Made by a program: the position numbers and the translations under genes
Assembly: GCF_947286155.1 (NCBI RefSeq)
Contig: NZ_CAMYPD010000042.1
Location: 1 to 21,755 of the forward strand
Reading direction: 5' to 3'
Length of the DNA stretch: 21,755 nt
Origin: an uncultured Tessaracoccus sp.
GTDB taxonomy: Bacteria > Actinomycetota > Actinomycetes > Propionibacteriales > Propionibacteriaceae
Notes under the pieces: generated by a model
Databases searched by the model: none
Told to the model about the DNA's origin: nothing
The model's input: only the letters and a program-made list of their open reading frames with translations
In this document: in pieces, positions 14,514-21,755 of the stretch
Layout: each line of letters begins with the position of its first letter
How positions within the stretch are numbered: the stretch's first letter is position 1

Positions 14514-14676
14514 GTCTTGCGTATCGGCGCATTCCGTCGGGCCGCCGCGCCGCGCCCGCGGCAGCAGATCAGACGCCTGAGTCTTGGCCTCGACGGCCTC
14601 GGCTCGAGTAATGCGCAGGGTTCGGTCGGCTTCGCTGACTCCGCTCTTGCGGGTCGGGATCGCGGTCGGTGGCTGT
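14514..14676. other. junction between the ArsR gene and relaxase remnant
   Basis: No gene is supported. It is GC-rich, with no hairpin followed by a T-run. It probably contains the deletion point that removed the 5' part of the relaxase gene. Confidence 0.4.
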
Positions 14677-15748
14677 CTCAACACCGCCCTCAACATCCGC
14701 GCCCGCGCCGACCTCATCCTTGACGGCACGCTGAAGCCTGGCCCCAAAATCACCCTGTCCGACGGATCGGCAGCGGGCCTGGGTGACACGATCATCACCC
14801 GCCGCAACGACCGGCGGCTGCGGAACCGGCACGGTTGGGTCCGCAACGGCCAAACCTGGACCATCACCGTCGTGCGTGACGATGGATCGGTCACGATCCG
14901 CCCACCCGGTGCACGGTTCGGCAACAGCATCGTCCTGCCCGCCGGCTACGTGGCGAAGCACGTGGACCTCGGCTACGCCGTCACCCACCGCGCCCAAGGC
15001 ATCACCACCGACACCGCCCACGCCCTCGTCGAACCCACCACCACGCGCGAGAACCTGTATGTGGCAATGACGCGCGGACGGGAATCGAACCGGGTCTACG
15101 TCATCCTCGACCGTCCCGATGACCACGTGACCTCGCATCCGGGCGACATTCCCGACGCCACCGCCCGCACAGTCCTCTACGGAGTCCTCAAACACAGCGG
15201 TGCTGAACTGTCGGCACACGAGACCATCACCGCCGAACAGGACCGGTGGGGATCGATCGCCCAACTCGCCGCAGAATACGAAGCCGTCGCCGCAGCCCAA
15301 CACGACTGCTGGACCACCCTGGCCCGCGGCTCCGGGCTCACCGACCGGCCCCGCATCTCATCACCGGGCTCATTCCCGAAGCCACCGGCCCCATGACCCC
15401 GACATGCAGCAAGCCCTGACCGAGCGCCGCCAACTCATCGAAACCCGAGCAGAAGCCGTCCTCGACACCGCCCTCCACACGCAAGAACCATGGGCTATGG
15501 CACTCGGTCCGATACCCGCGACTGGGCGGGAGCGGCAGCAGTGGCGCCGCCGCGCCCTGGTCGTCGCCGTTTACCGCCACCGTTTCCAGATCACCGACTC
15601 GGAACCGCTCGGCGCCCAGACGGAAGGCACGGCGCAAAAGATCGACCGAGCCCGCGCCGAAACAGCACTACGAACGCTGACCCGCCCGACCATGCACGAC
15701 GAGCGTCGGCGGCCGGCCGCCCAGGCGACACGCCACCTCGACCCGTAA
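14677..15748 (+). pseudogene. 3' remnant of a MobF/TraA-type conjugative relaxase-helicase
   Basis: Homology begins at LNTALNIRARADLILDGTL with no start codon of its own and covers the end of the helicase: LSDGSAAGLGDTIITRRNDRR, GWVRNGQTWTITVV, YVAKHVDLGYAV, then HRAQGITTDTAHALV and NLYVAMTRGRESNRVYV (helicase motifs V-VI). The motif usually T-x-H-R/K-A/S-Q-G reads T-H-R-A-Q-G, one residue short. The first frame stops at 15396; the C-terminal part continues in another frame as MQQALTERRQLIETRAEAVL up to TAA 15748. The N-terminal relaxase domain with its catalytic tyrosines and the Walker A half are gone. Intact relatives nick and unwind plasmid or ICE DNA in actinobacterial conjugation. This is a relic marking the former mobility of the region. 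Confidence 0.8.
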
Positions 15749-15863
15749 TCACGGGGCATATGAAATGGGGGGTGAAGTCGGCGGACAGCCCCGGACGATG
15801 GGTGGCGAGGTCGGCAGATATCTCTTCGACGTCTGTTGCGGTGGCAGCGAGCTGCGCTGTCAT
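15591..15863 (-). CDS. unrecognised short ORF, possibly a truncated gene
   Basis: ATG 15861-15863 has GGAAGGGA 6-7 bases upstream, better than chance. The first 38 residues (MTAQLAATATDVEEISADLA, then HRPGLSADFTPHF) look protein-like, but the rest of the 90 codons is antisense to the relaxase remnant tail and shows no protein character. I read it as a gene start cut off where the relaxase remnant begins at about 15750. Family not recognised. It could equally be a chance frame. Confidence 0.3.
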   Translation of the reverse strand: MTAQLAATATDVEEISADLATHRPGLSADFTPHFICPVITGRGGVSPGRPAADARRAWSGGSAFVVLFRRGLGRSFAPCLPSGRRAVPSR

Positions 15864-16147
15864 GCAGATCCCTTCCGGAACCGCCACGCCGTCGCTTCGA
15901 CCACTGTGCACCGATCTCTCAGCGTACAAAGGGGTGGTGCGAGACCCCGGAATCTGCCGGCCGGGCTACGGGGCCGCCCGGGCGGTCCGGTCGCCGATGC
16001 CTCGCGTCGTCGACCGACGGCCGGTCGCGCGTCTATGTCCATAGAAACACGTCCCGGATCAGTTCCCATACCTCATCGGTCATGATAGTTCACGAAACCT
16101 CGCAAGGATCACCCAAACGCCATAGAACCGCGTTCGGAAACCTCCTT
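15864..16147. other. gene-free interval with GC-rich palindromes
   Basis: No reading frame is convincing. It contains a perfect 12-base palindrome CCGCCCGGGCGG (15974-15985) and a second GACCG/CGGTC hairpin near 16010-16024, followed by an abrupt fall in GC toward the herA stop. Possible transcription terminator for herA or leftover mobile-element sequence. Confidence 0.4.
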
Positions 16148-18151
16148 TCATAAGGGAATATCCGTGACCTTTTCCGGTGACCGATACCAATAGAGACTAA
16201 CATCAGAGTCGTCACTCTGTGGGAGCGGTGCGGCAGTGCGTACTTTAAAGGTTGTCGGGATGCTCACCGAAGTACCGAAAACCAGCGCGAACTGTTTAGG
16301 TAGCGAAGCCAGTCGGTTAAGCACTGATTCAGAGATGAACGGTGTCATTCGGCGGATATGCTGAAGATCTTCCGGGTTCTGGATTCGGTGAACTACGTAG
16401 TTCGAACATTGCGACAGTACTGTTCCTGAAAGTTCACTGGGCCTTTGTGAGGAGAGCATAAGAAACAGTCCGTACTTTCTGCCCTCCTTTGCTACGCGTT
16501 CGAAGATGCGAGTTGCCTCGAGTGTGCTCGCGGGAACGCGTTGACGCGGCACATAGCGATGCGCTTCCTCAAGTATCAGATTTACCGGGAAAGAATTTCG
16601 GACGTCGCTTTGTCGAAGACGGTCGAACAGTAGGCGTGTTATGACTGAAGACACAACCTCTACAACTTCGTCGCCGACGGCACTCAAGTCCAAAACATAG
16701 ACCTGGGACTGCTTTGCCGGGCAACTCGAGTCGCGGTCGATGCCGAGAATGGCGTCAGTGAATGATTCTGAGGTGATTGCATTGGTGGGCGCGATATGAG
16801 GGTCGCTACGCAAAAAAGAAAACTCGTCTCGCATTCCGAGTGATTTGACGCGCGTCAGCAACGTCGAGCAATTGTCTCGAACTCGGCGATTGCCATGGCT
16901 TTCCTCGTAAAGAATCGCAATCTCTAGTGCGGTTGTGAGATCCGAGAACCGGAATGGGTGATTTTTGTACGAAGGAATCTCTGCATCCGGAATCAACAAC
17001 CCTTTGAGTTTCGCCTCAACCTGCTCAAGTCCTTGCGGGTCAAAGCTCCCGTAACTTACGGTCAACCTTGAAGTGATCTCGTGGGGCGGAATTTCGCTCA
17101 ACTCGTACACATTAAGGAGGCCGCCAATGCGTGAATTTGCGGCTGTCGCGTTCTCGCTGTCCATGAGCAGGAACAGTAAGCATGAAGCAAGGATATGGTC
17201 ACGTAGTGCGGCGAGTAGATCTGCAGATTCGGAAGCAAACAGAGACGTGAGCCCTAGTGCGGTGCGAAGTATGGGCCGTTGAACTCGATCGCTGGCTTGG
17301 AGCAGGAGCTCCCATTCTTCGAGACTTAGCAGCCAGTGCGGTAGAACGAAGCTGTAGAGCTGCTCCCGATCGTCATAGGGGGTAGCTGGGAAAAGCGCGG
17401 GGGCGTGGACATGTTCGATTCGTGCGTATGTGCGTTGAATTGGCGCAGGAAGTTTGGACAGTGCGCGCCGATATTCCCCGTTGGTGTCGAAAAGTACGAA
17501 CGTGCTCCCACCTGCCGGGGCCAAACTAGTCTTCCCAAGTGCCTCCTGCAGAAAGCTCGATATTGTGCATGATTTCCCACTTCCGGTGTTGCCGAGGATC
17601 GCTGAGTGCGCACCGAAGAATTCGTTGATTCGTACTTTCACGTCGTAGTCGTTGAAGGTCGCAGATGTGCCCACGGTAAGTGTGTTCAGCTTTGTTGCGG
17701 ACGGTGACGTGTTTGCAATCTCAACCTCTTGGTTTGCGACGTTCAGAATCCGGTCAAGATCCCGATTCTCGACGTGTAGAACGTCTGCGTACAGGGGTGG
17801 AAACACGGATACCCCGAACGAGAAGCCGTGCGTTTCATCGAAGGGCAGGGTGCCCAGGGGTGCAAGCGTCAGTTGTCGCGAGGATGCGTGCATTACATCG
17901 TCGAGGGACTTTGAAGCGCTGGAGATGGCTGATGGGTCAGGTTGCTCTTGAAGCCCTGTAACCTCAGCGACGACATAGGAGTTGGTCAGGGGGATGAGGA
18001 CAAGCGACCCTATCCTCGCGACATAGTGTTGACCGTCAAAGCCGACAAGTGTGTAGCCGTCAGCGCTCTCAGCCATCTCTACGCGAAATCGTTCAGCGCT
18101 GACATCGATGATTGTCCCGAGCCGTCGGCGCCGGGCATCACTGGTCGCCAT
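16148..18151 (-). CDS. herA: HerA-type ATPase of a SIR2-HerA defence system
   Basis: A 667-residue hexameric-type FtsK/HerA ATPase. An N-terminal HAS-barrel-like region (about 8-170) precedes Walker A GNTGSGKS (187-194). FVLFDTNGEYRRAL (218-231) is a conserved HerA segment. Walker B is VNLILEEAHRY (523-533) with Glu528 and Glu529, and the sensor region is FLMLSSQRPSELS (563-575). No nuclease domain is fused. ATG 18151 overlaps the 3' end of the SIR2 gene by 14 bases and has AAGAAGGA 8 bases upstream, so the two are translated together. In the known system HerA assembles with SIR2 and is required for phage defence. Codon and base composition are more AT-rich than the housekeeping genes, consistent with transfer. 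The gene looks intact. Confidence 0.9.
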   Translation of the reverse strand: MATSDARRRRLGTIIDVSAERFRVEMAESADGYTLVGFDGQHYVARIGSLVLIPLTNSYVVAEVTGLQEQPDPSAISSASKSLDDVMHASSRQLTLAPLGTLPFDETHGFSFGVSVFPPLYADVLHVENRDLDRILNVANQEVEIANTSPSATKLNTLTVGTSATFNDYDVKVRINEFFGAHSAILGNTGSGKSCTISSFLQEALGKTSLAPAGGSTFVLFDTNGEYRRALSKLPAPIQRTYARIEHVHAPALFPATPYDDREQLYSFVLPHWLLSLEEWELLLQASDRVQRPILRTALGLTSLFASESADLLAALRDHILASCLLFLLMDSENATAANSRIGGLLNVYELSEIPPHEITSRLTVSYGSFDPQGLEQVEAKLKGLLIPDAEIPSYKNHPFRFSDLTTALEIAILYEESHGNRRVRDNCSTLLTRVKSLGMRDEFSFLRSDPHIAPTNAITSESFTDAILGIDRDSSCPAKQSQVYVLDLSAVGDEVVEVVSSVITRLLFDRLRQSDVRNSFPVNLILEEAHRYVPRQRVPASTLEATRIFERVAKEGRKYGLFLMLSSQRPSELSGTVLSQCSNYVVHRIQNPEDLQHIRRMTPFISESVLNRLASLPKQFALVFGTSVSIPTTFKVRTAAPLPQSDDSDVSLYWYRSPEKVTDIPL

Positions 18152-19451
18152 CGTTGTCGTCCTTCTTGATGTTTGCGAACATTCCCATCACGTTCTCGAT
18201 GGCTTTCTCTGCGGGGTCTACATCTCCCACTGGCATGATGTCTTCAACGAACTCCTTGAAGTAGTGAGCCTTCCACGTGGCGTTTGATTTCTCGGTTCCA
18301 ACGATCCATACGCGAGGATCGTTAAGTTCTTGAAGCGTTTTGACGTGCATGTTAGAGGTTCTTGCGTCAAATTCGGGCTTGGCGAAAACCAGGAGGCGAA
18401 AAGTCGGGATTGTAAGTGCCTGGTAGATGATGTTGTTGACATGCTCGTCACCGAAACCATAGCCGACGGTTACCAGAGCGCTTTGTTCCTGAACTACCTT
18501 GGTCTGAAACTCGCGAAAAATGTCCGAGTATGGTGCCGCGAAACTCGCATTCTGCTTTGCGGGTGTTGGATATATCAACATTGCTTTGCCGTCCCTGCTC
18601 TCGCTAATTGGGCGCTCTTCGACAGGGAAGAGCCCGTCATTCACCGCGTGCCAGTTGAGTGAGCCATGAAGTTTCAAAAAGTAGACCAGATTGTCCAGCG
18701 AGGTCCATCTTTGTGAAGTCAAGTCGAGTCGCTGTGCGATGGTGTAGCGGAATGACGCCGGATTGAACCGCTTTTCGATCGATCCTAGAAATCCGTTGAT
18801 GTATGGAACCCCGATGCGGTCCATAGCAATCTCATTGAACAGGTCATAGTTGGTAGTGGCAACAGTTGGTCGAGGTAGTGATCGTGATCGCTGCGATAGC
18901 TTCCGGTAGAACGTTTGGTAGAGTTTTAGTACGCTGGCCGCGGAAGATTTATGTTGCCCCTCATTGCAGGTATCAAAGACGTACTGCTTGATCGAATCAA
19001 TTGCGGAATCGACGGCCTTCTTGGCCTCACCTAGCGAAGGATTTTCCGTTTGGGTGAGGGCAAATTGGAATCCGAAAAGAACTTCCATTAGTCGTTCAAG
19101 GTTCCATGCATACGCCTCGTTGGAAAGGTCAATACCCAAGTCTGCTGTGAGAGATTCTTTGATTTCTGCCGTCAGTCCATATCGGGTGGCAGTGCCTGTG
19201 TTGTCCTCGGCAAGTAGGCCTTGGGCCATCGGCCCCATTGTTGGTATGCCTTGTTCTTCCTTGCTTTCGGAGAGTTGAGACGAACAGCCCGCTCCAAAGA
19301 GAAACGTCAAGTTCTTTGAAGAAAGCACTTCGTTGAAATCGCTCTTGGCGATGTCTAGTGGAGAGCGGCCTGAAGCGTCAGGTGTGCCACCGCGATAGTG
19401 TTTTCCTCCCTTGAGGAAGGTAAGATCGTGGTCCGGTGCTTCGTCTGTCAA
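18138..19451 (-). CDS. SIR2-family NADase of a SIR2-HerA defence system
   Basis: A 437-residue SIR2-like protein. An N-terminal extension of about 48 residues leads to the NAD+-binding loop LFGAGCSSQL (GAG at 53-55). TTNYDLFNEI (199-208) carries the catalytic-site Asn201 and Asp203; LHGSLNW (261-267) holds the probable catalytic His262; VTVGYGFGDEHVNNII (327-342) is the C-terminal SIR2 signature. All key residues of an active NADase are present. Family knowledge: such proteins deplete cellular NAD+ on phage infection, causing abortive infection, and with HerA form a supramolecular complex. The TTG start 19449-19451 is supported by GGAGGT (19457-19462), 5 bases away. It is first in a two-gene operon with herA. 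Without herA it could be called a generic SIR2 defence protein; the pair makes SIR2-HerA much likelier. Confidence 0.9.
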   Translation of the reverse strand: MTDEAPDHDLTFLKGGKHYRGGTPDASGRSPLDIAKSDFNEVLSSKNLTFLFGAGCSSQLSESKEEQGIPTMGPMAQGLLAEDNTGTATRYGLTAEIKESLTADLGIDLSNEAYAWNLERLMEVLFGFQFALTQTENPSLGEAKKAVDSAIDSIKQYVFDTCNEGQHKSSAASVLKLYQTFYRKLSQRSRSLPRPTVATTNYDLFNEIAMDRIGVPYINGFLGSIEKRFNPASFRYTIAQRLDLTSQRWTSLDNLVYFLKLHGSLNWHAVNDGLFPVEERPISESRDGKAMLIYPTPAKQNASFAAPYSDIFREFQTKVVQEQSALVTVGYGFGDEHVNNIIYQALTIPTFRLLVFAKPEFDARTSNMHVKTLQELNDPRVWIVGTEKSNATWKAHYFKEFVEDIMPVGDVDPAEKAIENVMGMFANIKKDDNDGDQ

Positions 19452-19834
19452 CTTGTACCTCCAGGTGCGTCGCCGACGTTGGGTCGTAGGGGGTTGGCTG
19501 TGAGCCGATGGTCTTCATCTAGGCTACTTGGCCAGTGATGCAGTAGGACAGCGTTCCGCGTCTAGCATCGCACGGTTGATCCCCACGGGTCAGAGCTGAA
19601 GTCCGGTGTTTTGCGGTTCGCTTCTGAGTGGTCTCCGCGAGTAGTTTCATTGCCAGGTGTTGGAGACGGCGACTGTGCCAAAGGCACAGACTGTGGAGGG
19701 TGCGGCAGAGGTGGCACCTGCACTGGCCCGTAGACTTGGCTGCGCTAACCTTGCGGCTCAAGACCGCGTCGAGTGGCCCAGAATCCCTATAGGATAGACG
19801 CATCCGTAGGGGTGTGTGGGCGAGAATCCGAGTG
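19452..19834. other. gene-free interval between SIR2 and the two-component genes
   Basis: About 380 bases with no supported gene. It holds the SIR2 ribosome-binding site and presumably its promoter, which I cannot place firmly, and a perfect 7-bp hairpin CTGTGCC-AAA-GGCACAG at 19673-19689 with no T-tract. A 94-codon minus-strand frame (19519-19803) is rich in Cys, His, Leu and Arg and lacks a ribosome-binding site. The island's right edge probably lies here, where GC content rises again. Confidence 0.5.
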
Positions 19835-20512
19835 TCATAGCCCTGCTCTGTGCCAGTGCACGGCGATCTGGACGCGGTCGCGGAGGTTGAGCTTGGTGAG
19901 GATGCGGCTGACGTTGCGTCGTACGGATGCGGGTTCGATGGCGAGCCTTTCGGCGATTTCGGCGTTGGACTCGCCGTCGGCGATGAGGCGGGCGATGTCG
20001 CGTTCGCGGGGTGTGAGCAGGTCGAGCAATGCTCGCATCTCGGCCTGCTGGTGGTGGGGGAGGGCGCGGGGGATTCCGCGTTCGATGACTTGACGGGTGA
20101 TGCGTGGGGTGAGGATGGCGTCGCCGCGGGCGACGGCTTCGACCGCAGCGATGAGAACGGGGGTGCGGACGTCTTTGAGGAGGTACCCGGACGCGCCTGC
20201 GGTGAGGGCTCCGAAGGCGTAGTCGTCTTCGTCGTAGGTGGTCAGCACAAGCACTTTCACGGATGGGTGCGCGCGCGTGAGTTGACGTGTGGCTTCGATG
20301 CCGTCGAGCACCGGCATGCGCACATCCATGAGGATCACGTCGGGAAGGGGTGCGGCTTCGTTTCGTGGGGCGGTGAGTAGTCGGATGGCTTCTTGGCCGT
20401 TGCTGGCTTCGGCGACGACGGTGAGGTTCGGGCTACGTCGGAGCATGAGGGCGAATCCTCGGCGTGCTATGGCCTGGTCATCAACCAGCATGATGCGCAG
20501 GGGCTCAGGCAT
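19835..20512 (-). CDS. NarL/FixJ-type response regulator
   Basis: A 225-residue two-component output regulator. The receiver domain (5-125) has the acidic pocket Asp11-Asp12 in LVDDQ, phosphoacceptor Asp63 in VILMDVRMP, conserved Thr at 91-92 in VLVLTTYD and Lys113 in YLLKD. The LuxR-type helix-turn-helix runs from LTPRERDIARLIADGESNAEIA to the end (about 166-225). ATG 20512 was chosen because it begins the receiver fold and overlaps the kinase stop by 8 bases (ATGCCTGA); the longer open frame is antisense to nothing useful and lies inside the kinase gene. It is cotranscribed with and downstream of the kinase. Targets are unknown; genes outside the window such as an ABC exporter would be typical. 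Confidence 0.94.
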   Translation of the reverse strand: MPEPLRIMLVDDQAIARRGFALMLRRSPNLTVVAEASNGQEAIRLLTAPRNEAAPLPDVILMDVRMPVLDGIEATRQLTRAHPSVKVLVLTTYDEDDYAFGALTAGASGYLLKDVRTPVLIAAVEAVARGDAILTPRITRQVIERGIPRALPHHQQAEMRALLDLLTPRERDIARLIADGESNAEIAERLAIEPASVRRNVSRILTKLNLRDRVQIAVHWHRAGL

Positions 20513-21740
20513 CGTCGTACTCCTCGTTCGATACGTGCGGTAGCTCGGCGTCGACGATCCACTCGTCGGGCTCGCCGGGGCCAGCATTGAACGTGCCGCC
20601 CTGGCTGGTGACTCGATGGGAGAGGCTCCGCAGCCCACTGCCCGGCTCTTGGCTTTCAGACGAACGCGGGTGCCCATGGCTGCGAATGGTAATCCGGACG
20701 CCGTTAGCTGTGTGGTGGTCGATGGCGATGGATGCCCGTTTGAGGGGCTCGGTGTGGCGCACCGCGTTGGTGAGGGCTTCGCGGACGATGCTGAAGCCGA
20801 GATCGGCGACGGGCGTCCCGTTGGGGCGTTGCCCGTTCTCGGTCACCGTCACCGGGATGTCGAGGGCACGGACGCGGTCAGCCACGGCATGGACGTCGTC
20901 CCAGCTGTGAGGGCGGTGGTGGTCTGGAGCGGGTGCGGCCGGGTCCTCAAGGCGTCCGAGCAGAGATACGGCGCGCCGGGTCTCGTCGAGCCCTTCTCGT
21001 GCCATTGCCTCGATGTCTTCCAGTGATTCGTCGAGGTCTGGATTCTCTGTAGTCCCGGTGAGGCCTTGGGAGAGGGCGATGATGGCGGTCAGGTTGTGCC
21101 CGACGTTGTCGTGAAGCTCGGCGGCGATGCGCGTGCGCGCTATGGCCTGATCCCGTTCGGCGGCGATGGCACGCGCGCGCTCGGCATCATAGTGGGATTG
21201 CTGGGTGGCTGTTCTCCAGCCGCGCACGCTGCGGACCCCGACCCCGGCCAGGATGCTGAGTGCCGCCACGCTGAGCTGGCCGACGTACTCGTCAGCGACC
21301 GTCGTCGAGGTCGCCATCCATGAACTGGCCAACATGCCGAGGCAGACCGAAGCGACCGAGCCCGCCACGGATGCCAGCCCAGTGTCGGCGACGACGCGGA
21401 ACAGCGCGAACAGCAGCGGGAAGGCGACGTAGTCGTGCATGCCCATCGCGGACGCCGCCAGGTACGCACCCCCGATGACCGCGAGCGCCAACACCGGCCA
21501 CCGGGGACTCCACAGCAAGATCATCCCTGTGAGGACCACAGCGATCGTGATGCCCACGGCTCCCGACGTCGACTGGACGAGGTCCAAGGCGATGCCATCA
21601 CGCGCGCTCCCGGCAAACAGGAGGCGCGCGGCCATCAGCGTTTGGAACGCGACGCAGGCGAGCACGATCACCAGCCACGCCGTGCCGGCTTCCCGACGCT
21701 CGCGACGGGTCTGATCGAACCAGTCCCGAACAGCCTGCAC
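20505..21740 (-). CDS. sensor histidine kinase, HisKA_3 (NarX/DesK-like) family
   Basis: A 411-residue membrane kinase. About six hydrophobic segments (roughly 21-43, 57-77, 83-99, 104-118, 123-142, 155-170) form an embedded sensor with no large extracytoplasmic domain. A helix with many Arg/Ala residues leads to the dimerisation domain ARTRIAAELHDNVGHNLTAI, with phosphoacceptor His210. The HATPase domain has N-box REALTNAVRHT (320-330) and G-box GSGLRSLSHRV (367-377). The GTG start 21738-21740 has GGGAGGAG 5 bases upstream and lies only 15 bases from the window end. It overlaps the response-regulator gene by 8 bases. Intramembrane sensors of this layout often detect envelope stress or antimicrobials, but the signal is not evident here. 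Confidence 0.93.
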   Translation of the reverse strand: MQAVRDWFDQTRRERREAGTAWLVIVLACVAFQTLMAARLLFAGSARDGIALDLVQSTSGAVGITIAVVLTGMILLWSPRWPVLALAVIGGAYLAASAMGMHDYVAFPLLFALFRVVADTGLASVAGSVASVCLGMLASSWMATSTTVADEYVGQLSVAALSILAGVGVRSVRGWRTATQQSHYDAERARAIAAERDQAIARTRIAAELHDNVGHNLTAIIALSQGLTGTTENPDLDESLEDIEAMAREGLDETRRAVSLLGRLEDPAAPAPDHHRPHSWDDVHAVADRVRALDIPVTVTENGQRPNGTPVADLGFSIVREALTNAVRHTEPLKRASIAIDHHTANGVRITIRSHGHPRSSESQEPGSGLRSLSHRVTSQGGTFNAGPGEPDEWIVDAELPHVSNEEYDDA

Positions 21741-21755
21741 CGCCGCTCCTCCCAG

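Noticed and set aside
14127..14930. 267-codon minus-strand frame over the ArsR gene and relaxase remnant
   Set aside because: Antisense to two recognisable plus-strand reading frames; no family resemblance.
19519..19803. 94-codon Cys/His-rich minus-strand frame
   Set aside because: No ribosome-binding site, no recognisable motif spacing such as a zinc finger, and unlikely composition.
10630..19834. Direct repeat of the tRNA-Ala 3' end as an attR site
   Set aside because: I looked for TTCGAATCCCC or the T arm elsewhere in the island and did not find it; the right end may be lost.

Overview
The window looks like a piece of a high-GC Actinomycetota chromosome. GTG and TTG starts are frequent, 3' ends are tightly convergent, and the housekeeping block rsmI-tatD-rsmA-ispE with a divergent pmt is the arrangement known from mycobacteria and relatives. 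I cannot fix the genus from sequence alone. The first 41 bases are not biological: positions 8-41 are the Illumina Nextera transposase adapter, so the window begins at a contig end.

Layout. (1) 44-2022: a 5'-truncated AbiEii-type nucleotidyltransferase toxin, a hairpin terminator, then tag (3-methyladenine DNA glycosylase I) and a TetR regulator. (2) 2026-5517, minus strand: rsmI, tatD, rsmA and ispE, a tightly packed operon. In many actinobacteria rpfB sits between tatD and rsmA; here these two genes overlap. (3) 5588-10532: pmt (protein O-mannosyltransferase), a 300-bp convergent intergenic region full of palindromic repeats, a FAD oxidoreductase divergent from a flavin reductase-like gene, and sdaA (L-serine ammonia-lyase). 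(4) 10585-10657: tRNA-Ala(CGC).

(5) 10658 to about 19.8 kb reads as an accessory island beside that tRNA. It holds the C-terminal stub of a large serine recombinase whose stop codon lies in the tRNA acceptor stem, a multiply frameshifted membrane-protein gene, a TetR-DoxX pair with a tandem palindromic operator, an MFS exporter divergent from an ArsR regulator with two matching 24-bp operators, the decayed 3' part of a MobF/TraA-type conjugative relaxase-helicase, and an intact two-gene SIR2-HerA anti-phage system. The SIR2-HerA genes and their surroundings are visibly more AT-rich than the flanks. (6) 19835-21740, minus strand: a NarL-type response regulator and its DUF-free histidine kinase, again high GC.

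The most biologically notable module is SIR2-HerA (18138-19451 and 16148-18151). It is an already described class of NAD+-depleting phage defence, not a new system, but it appears complete, with all SIR2 and Walker residues visible, on an island otherwise made of decayed mobile-element parts. I found no CRISPR array, no intact integrase and no intact insertion sequence.
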